Below, in pieces: positions 24,977 to 34,039 of a DNA stretch of 64,000 nt. Under the pieces are notes generated by a model, which searched no databases, was not told the origin of the DNA, and saw only the letters and a program-made list of their open reading frames with translations. The number at the start of each line of letters is the position of its first letter. The first letter of the stretch is position 1. Position numbers and translations under genes: made by a program. The stretch is from Bacteroidetes bacterium UBA1935. GTDB lineage: Bacteria > Bacteroidota > Bacteroidia > Chitinophagales > Chitinophagaceae. The DNA lies in assembly GCA_002337045.1 (NCBI GenBank), contig DDFF01000015.1, positions 145,826-209,825 of the forward strand, given 5' to 3'.

Positions 24977-26272
24977 ATGAAAAAGTTGTTGTTGATAGCT
25001 GGTATTACGTTCTCGCTGAATGCATTTGCACAGCCCGAAGTAATCATTAAGCGTGTAGAGTTCAAAGAATTGCAAAGCTACTTCCTTAAATCGCAGGATG
25101 TGGTGAACAAGAAAGACCTGACATATATATGGATAGAAGATCAGGCTCAGTTTGATGAGTTGTTTGGCATGGCCAAAACAATGAACAACACCATTGTAAC
25201 GCCTGATTTTGAGGATAACTATATCGTTGCATTGGCCGCTCCTGAAACGCGTATGGAGACATACCTGGCCATCAAGCGTACAGAAATAGAAAATGAGAAA
25301 GACCTGAAAATTCATTGTATAAAAATGGAGGGTAGCAAGAACGATTATTTTACCAAGCCTGTTTTTGTAGCGTCTATCCCTAAAGACAAGTTTGTAAAGA
25401 ATCTGGTGTTTTGTGATGAGTTGGGTAAAGAACAAAAGCGCATCAATCTGGTGAAGGTTGAAAAGGAAAAACAGAAAATAGCAGAGAAGCTGACAAAAGA
25501 ACAACAAGAAGCTGCTGATAAAGCTGCAAAAGAAGAAAAGCTTGCAGCAGAGAAGGCAGAAAAAGAGGCAAGAATAGCCGCAGAAAAAGCGGAGAAAGAA
25601 GAACGTATTGCTGCTGAAAAAGCAGAGAAAGAAGCAAGAGTGGCAGAGGCTAAGGCTGCTAAAGAGGCTAAGCTGGCAGCAGAACGTGAGGCTGCTGAAA
25701 AAGCCGCCAAAGAAGAGGAGGAACGCATGGCTAAAGAAGCCGCTCGCAAAAAAGCTGAACGTAAAGCTAAACAGGCAGAATACGAAGCTGCAGAGAAAGC
25801 ACGTATAGCAGAAGAAAAAGCTGCTGAAGAGCGCTATGCCGCTGAGGAAGCAGCACGCAAGAAGGCTAAGGAAGAGGAAGAAATAAGAAAAGCAGCAAGG
25901 CAGAAGGCAATAGATGCGCAGGTAGAAGCTGAGGTGAAGGCTGAGATGGAAAGAAAGCGTCTGGAAAAAGCGAGACTGCAGAAAGAAAAAGAAGAACGTG
26001 AAGCCGCTATAAAAGCAGAGGAAGAACGTGAATATAAACTGCAGCTTGCACGCGAAGAGCGCGAAGAGAAACTACGTATAGCACGTGAGGAGCGCGAGGC
26101 TAAGAAAGAAAAAGAACGCATAGCACGCGAAGAGGCAGAGCGCAAAGCACAGGAAGAAGCAGAAGAGCAGGAGCGTGAACAGCGTGAAATAGAAAAAGCA
26201 AAAGCTAAGAAGCTGCGCGAAGAAAAACGCCAGAAACGTCGTGAAGAGCGCGAACGTGAAGAGGAAGAATAA
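24977..26272 (+). CDS. Exported protein with paralogous globular domain plus a roughly 270-residue charged helix
   Basis: The 431-residue product has a signal peptide (ending NAFAQ), a globular domain of about 140 residues homologous to the preceding gene product, and then a very long Lys/Glu/Ala/Arg-rich region (about residues 160-431). That region is built from degenerate units such as AEKAEKEARIA and AREEREEKLRI. Dense i to i+4 Glu-Lys/Arg pairing with few hydrophobic residues is typical of a stable single alpha-helix or TolA-like stalk rather than a classical coiled coil. At 0.15 nm per residue it could extend about 40 nm. No membrane anchor or T9SS domain follows. Function is unknown. 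Confidence 0.8.
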   Translation: MKKLLLIAGITFSLNAFAQPEVIIKRVEFKELQSYFLKSQDVVNKKDLTYIWIEDQAQFDELFGMAKTMNNTIVTPDFEDNYIVALAAPETRMETYLAIKRTEIENEKDLKIHCIKMEGSKNDYFTKPVFVASIPKDKFVKNLVFCDELGKEQKRINLVKVEKEKQKIAEKLTKEQQEAADKAAKEEKLAAEKAEKEARIAAEKAEKEERIAAEKAEKEARVAEAKAAKEAKLAAEREAAEKAAKEEEERMAKEAARKKAERKAKQAEYEAAEKARIAEEKAAEERYAAEEAARKKAKEEEEIRKAARQKAIDAQVEAEVKAEMERKRLEKARLQKEKEEREAAIKAEEEREYKLQLAREEREEKLRIAREEREAKKEKERIAREEAERKAQEEAEEQEREQREIEKAKAKKLREEKRQKRREEREREEEE

Positions 26273-26503
26273 TTAGAGCCACTTCATAGGGTTACGCCTG
26301 CGCATCAGGATGTAGTTTTTCATGTTCATCCAGAATGCGAGCACCATATAAACTATCAGGGGCGAGCCCAGTGTGAGGAAAGAAATATAAATGAACCATA
26401 GGCGTATGCGCGATGTCGCTACGCCTAATTTTTCGCCTATAGCCGAACAAACGCCAAAGGCTTTCCATTCAATAAAGTTCTTTATATCGTACAGTGGCTT
26501 CAT
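26273..26503 (-). CDS. Small PspC domain protein
   Basis: Starting at the ATG at 26503 the protein has 76 residues. The PspC core is plain: FGVCSAIGEKLGVATSRIR followed by a hydrophobic helix LWFIYISFLTLG and a second, SPLIVYMVLAFWM. PspC proteins respond to envelope stress; stand-alone Bacteroidota members are common and uncharacterised. Its stop codon abuts the stop codon of the convergent long-helix gene with no gap, and no terminator lies between them. Confidence 0.85.
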   Translation of the reverse strand: MKPLYDIKNFIEWKAFGVCSAIGEKLGVATSRIRLWFIYISFLTLGSPLIVYMVLAFWMNMKNYILMRRRNPMKWL

Positions 26504-26564
26504 AATGACTAATGTAAAATTACTAAAAATGATTACAGGATAGCAAGCTTGTATTGTTATAGTA

Positions 26565-27233
26565 TTGATATATTCGTACCCGTTGAGCAAATATATAGAC
26601 ATACATACCCACCATAACGCTGGGGAGGGCCTGTTTATTACAAACAGGTATCATGCTTTTGAAAAAGCTGAAGGAGCTGGTTTATGCTCACTGGGTCTGC
26701 ACCCTTGGTACATTACACCCGGTGGTATTGAGCATGAATTGGTGCAGTTAGAGAAATATGCATCGTTGCAAAACGTAGTAGCCATAGGTGAGTGCGGTTT
26801 GGATAAGCTGACAAAAACAGATTGGTCATTGCAGGAAGATGTATTCCGCAGACAAATACGGCTTGCAAACATATTGCATAAGCCATTGATAATACATTGT
26901 GTACGTGCTTATGATGAAGTGTTGCAACTGCTGAAACAAGAGCAGGTAGCAATACCTGTTATCTTTCATGGGTTTAATAAAAATGTGCAGGTAGCACAAA
27001 GGATATTGGCACAAGGGTATTACCTGTCTTTTGGTGCTGCGCTACTAAACGACCAATCACATGTTATTGAGGCATTACAAGCCTGTACTGAAGACACATT
27101 TTTCCTTGAAACAGATGATGCAGACATAGCTATCGGGCAGATATATGAAAAAGCCGCCGATATAAGGAAAACTGGTGAGGATGCCCTTATTTTGCAGCTT
27201 CAAAAAAACTTTCAAGCTGTTTTTAATATATGA
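26565..27233 (+). CDS. TatD family metal-dependent hydrolase
   Basis: No ATG is available before the first metal-binding motif, so the start is probably the TTG at 26565; the domain begins only ten residues later with YIDIHTHHN. The remaining ligands follow in order: GLHPWYI (near residue 45), IGECGLDK (near 75), IIHCVRAYDEV (near 109), FHGF (near 134) and LETDDADI (near 176). Length 222 residues is slightly short for TatD (about 255). These enzymes are DNases or phosphodiesterases. It overlaps the next gene by four bases (ATGA), indicating translational coupling. Confidence 0.88.
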   Translation: MIYSYPLSKYIDIHTHHNAGEGLFITNRYHAFEKAEGAGLCSLGLHPWYITPGGIEHELVQLEKYASLQNVVAIGECGLDKLTKTDWSLQEDVFRRQIRLANILHKPLIIHCVRAYDEVLQLLKQEQVAIPVIFHGFNKNVQVAQRILAQGYYLSFGAALLNDQSHVIEALQACTEDTFFLETDDADIAIGQIYEKAADIRKTGEDALILQLQKNFQAVFNI

Positions 27234-27952
27234 AAGATACAAGCTGGCTCTCGCGTACAGAATTGCTGATTGGTAAAGAAAAATTGAATAAGCTCATTAA
27301 CTCGCACGTATTGGTTGTAGGCATGGGTGGTGTAGGCTCTTTTGCGGCAGAGTTTGTTTGTCGCGCAGGGGTGGGGCAGATGACGATTGTAGATGGCGAT
27401 ATTGTAGACCCAAGCAACCGCAACAGGCAATTGCCTGCATTGGCAACTACACACGGGCAATCGAAGGCTGATATCATGGCTGAGCGTCTGTTGGCAATCA
27501 ACCCTGAATTGAAATTGCGTAGCATTAAAGAATTCATTACGCCGGAGAAGGTTGCTGATGTTCTGGATACAGATTATGATTATGTGGTAGAGGCTATCGA
27601 TAGCATCACACCGAAAATAACGTTCATAAAAGCAGCTTACGAAAAAGGATTGCGTATTGTTAGTTCTATGGGGGCAGGTGCCAAGCTAGACCCTACACAG
27701 TTGTGTGTAGTAGATATATCTAAGACATACAATTGCCCGTTTGCACAGCAGATACGCAAGAAGCTGAAAGAGTCAAATATCCGCAAGGGTATAAAAGTGG
27801 TTTTCTCTCCCGAAGAACCGATAAAAGAATCGCTGATGCTAACGGATGGTAGCAACTTCAAGAAGTCTGCCTATGGTACTATCTCTTATCTGCCCGCAAC
27901 ATTTGGTGCTTGTGTAGCATCTGTGGCTATCAGAGATTTGATGGAAGGATAA
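27230..27952 (+). CDS. tcdA: tRNA threonylcarbamoyladenosine dehydratase (TcdA/CsdL family)
   Basis: The 240-residue ThiF/E1-like protein has the ATP-binding GMGGVGSFAAE near residue 31, DGDIVDPSNRNRQLPA near 55 (TcdA rather than MoeB/ThiF wording), and YVVEAIDSITPK near 119. TcdA cyclises t6A to ct6A at position 37 of ANN-decoding tRNAs using ATP. The start overlaps the TatD-family gene. A bidirectional terminator follows. Confidence 0.92.
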   Translation: MKDTSWLSRTELLIGKEKLNKLINSHVLVVGMGGVGSFAAEFVCRAGVGQMTIVDGDIVDPSNRNRQLPALATTHGQSKADIMAERLLAINPELKLRSIKEFITPEKVADVLDTDYDYVVEAIDSITPKITFIKAAYEKGLRIVSSMGAGAKLDPTQLCVVDISKTYNCPFAQQIRKKLKESNIRKGIKVVFSPEEPIKESLMLTDGSNFKKSAYGTISYLPATFGACVASVAIRDLMEG

Positions 27953-27976
27953 ACAAGCAGAATTAATAAAGAAAGA

Positions 27977-28004
27977 AAAAGCCACATCCGAAGATGTGGC
28001 TTTT
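27977..28004. terminator. Terminator between tcdA and the aconitase gene
   Basis: A perfect 12-bp stem (27977-27988 with 27993-28004) with a CGAA loop is flanked by A-rich and T-rich arms. It suits both convergent genes. Confidence 0.85.
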
Positions 28005-28025
28005 ATATTGTGTGCTTAGTATTGA

Positions 28026-30290
28026 TTACTTAGCAAATTCTGCACGGATAACATTCAATGCACCACCAGCTTTGAACCATTCAATCTGTTGAGCATTGTA
28101 AGTGTGGTTCAGCATGATTTCGTCAACGCTGCCATCACTGTGTTTCAGAATCATAGTCAGTGGTGTGCCTTCTTTGAAGTCAGTCAGACCCAGGATGTCG
28201 ATGTTATCATCTTCCTGTATTTTATCGTAGTCTGCTTTGTCATTGAAAGTAAGCGCCAGCATACCTTGTTTCTTCAGGTTTGTTTCGTGGATACGAGCGA
28301 AGCTCTTAACAACGATAGCGCGTACACCCAGATGGCGTGGCTCCATAGCCGCGTGTTCGCGAGAGCTACCTTCACCATAGTTTTCGTCACCTACCACTAC
28401 GCTGCCAATGCTTTGTGCTTTGTATGCGCGTTGTACTGCAGGTACTTCACCATATTCGCCTGTCAGTTGGTTTTTAACCTTGTTAGTTTCGTTGTTGAAA
28501 GCATTAACGGCACCAATCAACATATTGTTAGAGATGTTGTCTAGGTGACCACGGAACTTCAACCACGGACCTGCCATAGAGATGTGGTCAGTAGTACATT
28601 TGCCGAATGCTTTTATCAGCAGCTTCAGGTCATGCAGGTTAGTACCTTCCCAAGCAGAGAATGGTGCCAACAGTTGCAGACGAGCACTTTCTGGATTTAC
28701 TTTTACTTCTACTTTGCTACCATCTTCAGCAGGTGCCTGGTAACCGGCATCTTCTACTGCAAAACCCTTAGCAGGCAGTTCGAAGCCTTTAGGTTCTGCT
28801 AACATTACTTCTTCACCTTTCTCGTTGATCAACTTATCTTTCAGTGGGTTGAAAGTCAGCTTACCTGCGATAGCGAATGCAGTAACTATTTCAGGAGATG
28901 CAACGAATGCGTGTGTAGATGCATAACCATCATTACGCTTAGCAAAGTTGCGGTTGAATGATGTAACGATTGTATTCTTACGATTAGGATCGTCGATGTG
29001 GCGAGCCCACTGGCCTATACAAGGACCACAAGCGTTAGCCAATACTACACCACCCATTTTGTCGAAAGTTTTCAGGAAGCCATCACGTTCGATAGTGAAA
29101 CGAACCATTTCAGAACCAGGTGTGATAGTGTATTCGCTCTTAGCTTTCAGGCCTTTCGCCATTGCATCTTCTGCAATAGAAGCAGCACGAGAAATATCTT
29201 CGTAAGAAGAGTTGGTACAAGAGCCAATCAGTGCAACTTCTACATCTTCAGGCCAGCCGTTTTCTTTTGCTACTTCAGCCATTTTGCTGATAGGTGTAGC
29301 CAGATCCGGAGTGAAAGGACCGTTTACGTATGGTTCCAGTTCATCCAGGTTTATTTCAATCAGTTGATCGTAGTATTTAGCAGGGTCTGCATATACTTCA
29401 GCATCCGGGCGCAGGTGTTCTTTAACGCCGTTTGCCAGTTCCGCTATATCAGCACGTGCAGTACCACGCAGGTAGTCAGCCATTTTCTCATCGTATGCAA
29501 ACAGAGAGCATGTAGCGCCTATTTCAGCACCCATGTTACAGATAGTACCTTTCCCGGTAGCACTCAGGCTATCAGCACCATCGCCAAAGTATTCAACGAT
29601 AGCACCAGTACCACCTTTTACAGTCAGGATGCCTGCTACTTTCAGGATGATGTCTTTCGCGCTAGTCCAGCCATTCATTTTGCCTGTCAGCTTTACACCT
29701 ATCAGTTTAGGCATTTTCAGCTCCCAAGGCAGGCCTGCCATTACGTCTACCGCATCAGCACCACCAACACCTATAGCTATCATACCCAGACCACCTGCGT
29801 TTGGCGTGTGGCTGTCTGTACCAATCATCATACCGCCAGGGAAAGCATAGTTTTCCAATACTACCTGGTGGATGATACCTGCACCGGCTTTCCAGAAACC
29901 GATACCGTATTTATCAGATATTGAAGAAAGGAAGTCATAAACTTCTTTGTTCACATCATTTGCAGTTGCAAGATCTTGTGTTGCACCTACTTTGGCTTGT
30001 ATCAGGTGGTCGCAGTGTACAGAGCTAGGTACAGCTACTTTTGCACGTCCGCAAGTCATAAACTGTAACAGCGCCATCTGTGCCGTTGCATCCTGCATCG
30101 CTACGCGATCCGGTGCAAAGTTTACATAGTCTTTACCACGCGTATACGCATGTGTTGCTTTCTCGTAAGAGTGTGCATACAATATTTTTTCTGCCAATGT
30201 AAGCGGACGACCCAACAGTGTGCGAGCTGCGGCTACTTTGCCGGGCAATTCGCTATACACACGCTGGATAAGATCAAGATCAAAAGCCAT
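28026..30290 (-). CDS. Aconitate hydratase, mitochondrial type
   Basis: The 754-residue protein matches mitochondrial-type aconitase in length and wording. The iron-sulfur cysteines are in GSCTNSS near residue 360 and ANACGPCIGQW near 420-425. GTDSHTPNAGGLGM near 160 and the C-terminal swivel domain with DENYGEGSSREHAAMEPRHLG near 650 are diagnostic. It isomerises citrate and isocitrate in the TCA cycle through a [4Fe-4S] cluster. It appears monocistronic; the nearest TCA genes are not in the window. On the minus strand a TAACTTCG, one base from the -7 consensus, lies upstream near 30350. Confidence 0.97.
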   Translation of the reverse strand: MAFDLDLIQRVYSELPGKVAAARTLLGRPLTLAEKILYAHSYEKATHAYTRGKDYVNFAPDRVAMQDATAQMALLQFMTCGRAKVAVPSSVHCDHLIQAKVGATQDLATANDVNKEVYDFLSSISDKYGIGFWKAGAGIIHQVVLENYAFPGGMMIGTDSHTPNAGGLGMIAIGVGGADAVDVMAGLPWELKMPKLIGVKLTGKMNGWTSAKDIILKVAGILTVKGGTGAIVEYFGDGADSLSATGKGTICNMGAEIGATCSLFAYDEKMADYLRGTARADIAELANGVKEHLRPDAEVYADPAKYYDQLIEINLDELEPYVNGPFTPDLATPISKMAEVAKENGWPEDVEVALIGSCTNSSYEDISRAASIAEDAMAKGLKAKSEYTITPGSEMVRFTIERDGFLKTFDKMGGVVLANACGPCIGQWARHIDDPNRKNTIVTSFNRNFAKRNDGYASTHAFVASPEIVTAFAIAGKLTFNPLKDKLINEKGEEVMLAEPKGFELPAKGFAVEDAGYQAPAEDGSKVEVKVNPESARLQLLAPFSAWEGTNLHDLKLLIKAFGKCTTDHISMAGPWLKFRGHLDNISNNMLIGAVNAFNNETNKVKNQLTGEYGEVPAVQRAYKAQSIGSVVVGDENYGEGSSREHAAMEPRHLGVRAIVVKSFARIHETNLKKQGMLALTFNDKADYDKIQEDDNIDILGLTDFKEGTPLTMILKHSDGSVDEIMLNHTYNAQQIEWFKAGGALNVIRAEFAK

Positions 30291-30502
30291 TGCTTAAAAT
30301 ATATTTTTGAATTGTTAGAGGTTAAAAAGACGTCGCGAAGTTACCGAAAATGACACATAATAGAAAGTGAAAAATATAACAGCTTTGCTAAATGAATATA
30401 TATAATGAATTTTCATTAATCGGGCAGTAGGTACGTTTCATGGAAATATATTTGTATTTTTACTGTATATAGAGGCAGGAGTTAGTTTTATAGCATCAGG
30501 GT

Positions 30503-31024
30503 ATGAAAAAAATAGCATCAATTCTCGCATTATGCCTGCTTTCGGTAGGGGTGATGGCGCAAACTGCAAAAAATAAGAAACAGGTAGCAAAGCCTGCAGG
30601 TAAAACTGCGGCCAAGAAACCTGCAGTAAAATCAGACAGCGTATCGTTAGCCTCACTTGGCCCTTGGGAAGAAGGGAAGTGCTTTCCGCTCAATTCAGAC
30701 AAAGAATACCACCTCTACGATTTTGTAATTAATCTGGATGATATCAGGGTTGTCAAGCGTTACAAGCCATTTTTTGATAAGTACCATTACACCTTCAGCG
30801 GCTATGTATGGGAAGCGCTAATAAGGGATATGCTTGCAGATGCGGACAAAGACCTGAGTGCAAATATTGCATTACGCAGCGAGAATAATACCGTTATGGT
30901 AAATGTGTTGAAGTATCAGAATATCAATAAGTTTCCTGAATACATGTGTGGCATATTCTCTAATCTCAACAAATTCAGCAGCTATTTGCAAAAAGCTGAC
31001 AGGAGCAAAATCCCTAATTATTAG
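30503..31024 (+). CDS. Exported protein of unknown function with Lys/Ala-rich linker
   Basis: The 173-residue protein has a signal peptide ending VGVMAQ, then a low-complexity basic stretch (AKNKKQVAKPAGKTAAKKPA) and a globular region of about 125 residues with two cysteines. I recognise no family. It lies directly upstream of the sensor kinase, but the putative regulator site and promoter are between them, so it need not be in that operon. The 212-base region before it is AT-rich and contains only a short palindrome near 30411. Confidence 0.65.
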   Translation: MKKIASILALCLLSVGVMAQTAKNKKQVAKPAGKTAAKKPAVKSDSVSLASLGPWEEGKCFPLNSDKEYHLYDFVINLDDIRVVKRYKPFFDKYHYTFSGYVWEALIRDMLADADKDLSANIALRSENNTVMVNVLKYQNINKFPEYMCGIFSNLNKFSSYLQKADRSKIPNY

Positions 31025-31038
31025 CACTGCATTTTACG

Positions 31039-31067
31039 TTCATGAATTGAAAACGGCGGTTCGTGAA
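31039..31067 (+). promoter_or_regulatory. Putative LytTR regulator binding site (direct repeat) upstream of the sensor kinase gene
   Basis: TTCATGAA (31039-31046) and TTCGTGAA (31060-31067) form a direct repeat spaced 21 bases start to start, about two helical turns. LytTR regulators such as BtsR bind pairs of roughly 8-9-base direct repeats with 12-13-base spacers. A -7-like TACCTTGT follows at 31098-31105, 30 bases later, with no -33 TTTG, as expected for an activated promoter. The same arrangement recurs at 34823-34851. Binding by the adjacent regulator is inference. Confidence 0.65.
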
Positions 31068-31108
31068 GAATAGCTATTAAGAAACAGGGCAAACCTGTAC
31101 CTTGTTGT

Positions 31109-34033
31109 ATGTTTTTCCGGCAATGGATACTGTTTTCATTGTTATGCTTTTGCATTGTGGCAAGAGCACAGCATCCGTATTTCTACCAGCCCAAAGAAAC
31201 CGAAAATATCATTGGCAGCGAAGTTTACAGCATCCGTCAGGATAAGGCAGGTTATATCTGGGTGGCAGGTAATGAAGGCGTATTTCGCTACGATGGCAAG
31301 CAGGTAAAACAATATACTTGTGCAGGACAGAATGGTAAGAGTATATCTGACTTGAAGGAAGATGCGCAGGGGCGTATGTGGTGTAAAAACTTTAACGGGC
31401 AGATATTTTATATAACAGGTGACTCGTTGAAGATTGCTGTCGATGTATCTAAAGAATATCCTACGTTTCCAGAAAACGCCATTGGCGATAACGGTGTTTA
31501 TTATACAATAGTAGGGGGTATAGCACATTATAACATTACTACAGGTAAGATAAAACGCTGGTATTATCCCGATAATAAAAAGAACGCCCTGGCATCTAAT
31601 ATGCTATATGCACGTGATGGTAGCATTTACGTGTCAGTAATAGGTTATGGTGTTAGTCGTTTATCAAACGGAAAGTTTACAAAGATTGAGAAAACAAATG
31701 CGTCGGCATTAATGCCACGCGTAGCGCCCAATAGAAATTTCATTTTTTACTTCGGCAACAGGTTAATCATGTTCACCGAAGTAAACCCTGAGAGGCAGTA
31801 TTATCTGTCCGAAATCAGAAATGATTCACTCATCGTACTGAAACAAATCCCTACTGTATTGGCAGGCAGCCGCATATTTACGGTTAGTGCAGTTGGTGAT
31901 GCTATATGGCTATGCACACAAGAAGGTGCTGTTTGTGTAGATGCCGATTTGAATGTGAAGTACAAAGGGTTGCGCTTTTTTAAAGAGGCTGATATATCAA
32001 ATGTGATGCGCGATAGTGAAAACAATTACTGGTTTACATCGCTGGATAATGGTATGTATATAGTGCCTAATATCGATATCTGGTTGTATAATCAGTTGTC
32101 GGCAGGTATATCGTCAGACAATATTACATCGATGTATATCAACAGACGAAAAGATATTTTGCTTGGCTACTTCAATGGTGTGGTAGATATGCTGCGGGAT
32201 GGTAAAGTGTCACATCCCGTAAGGCCAAGTCAGGCAGTATCTATGGTACGTAAAATAATAGTTGATACTGCCGAAACTAAATACATCATTGCACAGGGTA
32301 TTACATCTTACTACGAAGCGGATAAGGGGCGCACATCTGAAATAGAGCGAAGTGGATTCAGGGATATATGTTTTGCCGATAACGGTAAAGCGTTATTTGC
32401 ATCTATACAGAATGCTGGTTGGATGCGGCTACGAGGTAATGTCATAGATAGTATACATTTCCTCAAACTCAAAGCGGCCCGCTATGTGGCGTATACATCA
32501 GCAGATATGTTGAAGTGGGTAGGTTATTCAGATGGTACATACTATTATGATGCGCTGAACAGGGAAAAAGAACTACTCTACAACGGCCAGAAAGTATTTG
32601 CCACGGCTATGAAAACAGACAGCCGCGGACACTTATGGATAGGTACAGTTGCCAGTGGCCTGATGCGTGTTAATAATGCACGTATCATAAGCAATATATC
32701 GGGCGCAGATAAGCTGAATGGTAATAACGTGCGTGCTATATTCTGTAAAGATTCGCTGGTATGGGTGGCTACAGAGAAAGGCTTTAATATCATTAATACT
32801 AACACTGATAATGTTAGCTATATAGACTGGCACGATGGGTTGCCCAATGCAGAAATAAGGCAGATATACGTAGCTGATAATACGGTGTATCTCGCAACCA
32901 ATAAAGGCCTGATTACTTTCCCTGCAAATGTTCGAACTGTTAACAGTATAAAGCCTCATATATACCTGAAGCGTATGTTGGTGAATGATGAAGAGGTGAC
33001 GATAAGTACACACATCAACCTGTCGCACGATCAGAATAAACTGATTATCTATTTCGGTACTCAGGGCTTTACGCACAAACATCAGTATTCGTACAGCTAT
33101 AAAATGCAAGGTCTGGATACCGTATGGACAGAGAGTGGTTATAATACAGATTATGCCAGGTTTACTTCATTACCTCCCGGCGATTATACATTTATGGTAA
33201 GGGCGTATAATGAAGACGGAGGGTTGTCTGTAAATACTGCATCTGTTCAAATACATATAGCAAAGCCTTTCTGGTTGCAATGGTGGTTTTTCGTAGTTGT
33301 TGGGCTTGGGTTGGTACTGCTGGTATCAGGTATTTTCTTTTTACGCATCCGTACTATCAACAAGCGAAATCAGTTGGAGCAAGGTATTCGCTCATCCCAA
33401 CTTGCAGCACTGAAGGCGCAGATGAATCCGCATTTTGTTTACAATGCATTAAACTCTATCCAAGACCTCGTTTTGCAAAACGATATTCGCAGTGCCAATG
33501 TATACTTCAGCAAGTTCAGCACACTGATGCGCAAAGTGTTGGACGCTTCAGGGAAAGATAAACTACCACTACAGGAAGAGCTTGAGATGCTGGAGCTGTA
33601 TCTGGAACTGGAGAAGTTGCGTTTCGGCAAGCAGTTTGAATATGCATTAACAGTAATTGGCGTGGCAGATAAAGAAGAGTTGGCCATACCAGCCATGATC
33701 ATTCAGCCGTTCGTAGAAAATGCATTGAAACACGGATTGCTGCATAAAGATGGGGAGAAGAAATTATCAATACAGTTCGAGCTGCAACATAGCCAGAAGC
33801 AACTTGTTTGTACTATTACAGATAATGGGGTTGGCCGTAAACGTGCGGACGAAATAAATACCAGAAAGGTAAAGACACATAAGAGCTTTGCGGTTAATGC
33901 TACACAAAAGCGATTGGAATTATTAAATAAATACTATCAGGGTAAGATAGGATTGCAAACAATAGATTTAGGAACAGATGAGCAACCCACAGGTACAATG
34001 GTGGTGCTGCATCTTCCGGTAGAGTACATATAG
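31109..34033 (+). CDS. Sensor histidine kinase with beta-propeller and Y_Y_Y domain (LytS/His_kinase type)
   Basis: The 974-residue protein has a signal sequence (to about residue 20), a periplasmic two-component-regulator propeller (about 25-610; blades such as VYSIRQDKAGYIWVAGNEGV), a Y_Y_Y domain (about 640-715), a membrane helix at about 722-745 and a His_kinase domain. His775 in QMNPHFVYNALNSIQ is the phosphorylated residue, and QPFVENALKHG near 865 is the N-box of the ATPase domain. The layout senses a periplasmic ligand, often glycans in Bacteroidota. The LytTR regulator gene begins 6 bases downstream. Confidence 0.95.
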   Translation: MFFRQWILFSLLCFCIVARAQHPYFYQPKETENIIGSEVYSIRQDKAGYIWVAGNEGVFRYDGKQVKQYTCAGQNGKSISDLKEDAQGRMWCKNFNGQIFYITGDSLKIAVDVSKEYPTFPENAIGDNGVYYTIVGGIAHYNITTGKIKRWYYPDNKKNALASNMLYARDGSIYVSVIGYGVSRLSNGKFTKIEKTNASALMPRVAPNRNFIFYFGNRLIMFTEVNPERQYYLSEIRNDSLIVLKQIPTVLAGSRIFTVSAVGDAIWLCTQEGAVCVDADLNVKYKGLRFFKEADISNVMRDSENNYWFTSLDNGMYIVPNIDIWLYNQLSAGISSDNITSMYINRRKDILLGYFNGVVDMLRDGKVSHPVRPSQAVSMVRKIIVDTAETKYIIAQGITSYYEADKGRTSEIERSGFRDICFADNGKALFASIQNAGWMRLRGNVIDSIHFLKLKAARYVAYTSADMLKWVGYSDGTYYYDALNREKELLYNGQKVFATAMKTDSRGHLWIGTVASGLMRVNNARIISNISGADKLNGNNVRAIFCKDSLVWVATEKGFNIINTNTDNVSYIDWHDGLPNAEIRQIYVADNTVYLATNKGLITFPANVRTVNSIKPHIYLKRMLVNDEEVTISTHINLSHDQNKLIIYFGTQGFTHKHQYSYSYKMQGLDTVWTESGYNTDYARFTSLPPGDYTFMVRAYNEDGGLSVNTASVQIHIAKPFWLQWWFFVVVGLGLVLLVSGIFFLRIRTINKRNQLEQGIRSSQLAALKAQMNPHFVYNALNSIQDLVLQNDIRSANVYFSKFSTLMRKVLDASGKDKLPLQEELEMLELYLELEKLRFGKQFEYALTVIGVADKEELAIPAMIIQPFVENALKHGLLHKDGEKKLSIQFELQHSQKQLVCTITDNGVGRKRADEINTRKVKTHKSFAVNATQKRLELLNKYYQGKIGLQTIDLGTDEQPTGTMVVLHLPVEYI

Positions 34034-34039
34034 CATAAA

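Noticed and set aside
25470..26272. Integration or mobile repeat suspected from the repetitive DNA of the long-helix gene
   Set aside because: The frame is continuous with no terminal inverted repeats or target duplication; the repetition follows the charged-helix codons.
28998..29924. A 308-codon open frame antisense to the aconitase gene
   Set aside because: It lies wholly inside a clearly coding aconitase, and its composition (Phe, Tyr, Cys, Ser-rich) is typical of a shadow frame.
28026..30290. IRP1/AcnA-type aconitase
   Set aside because: At 754 residues it has the length and motif wording of the mitochondrial type rather than the roughly 890-residue AcnA type.
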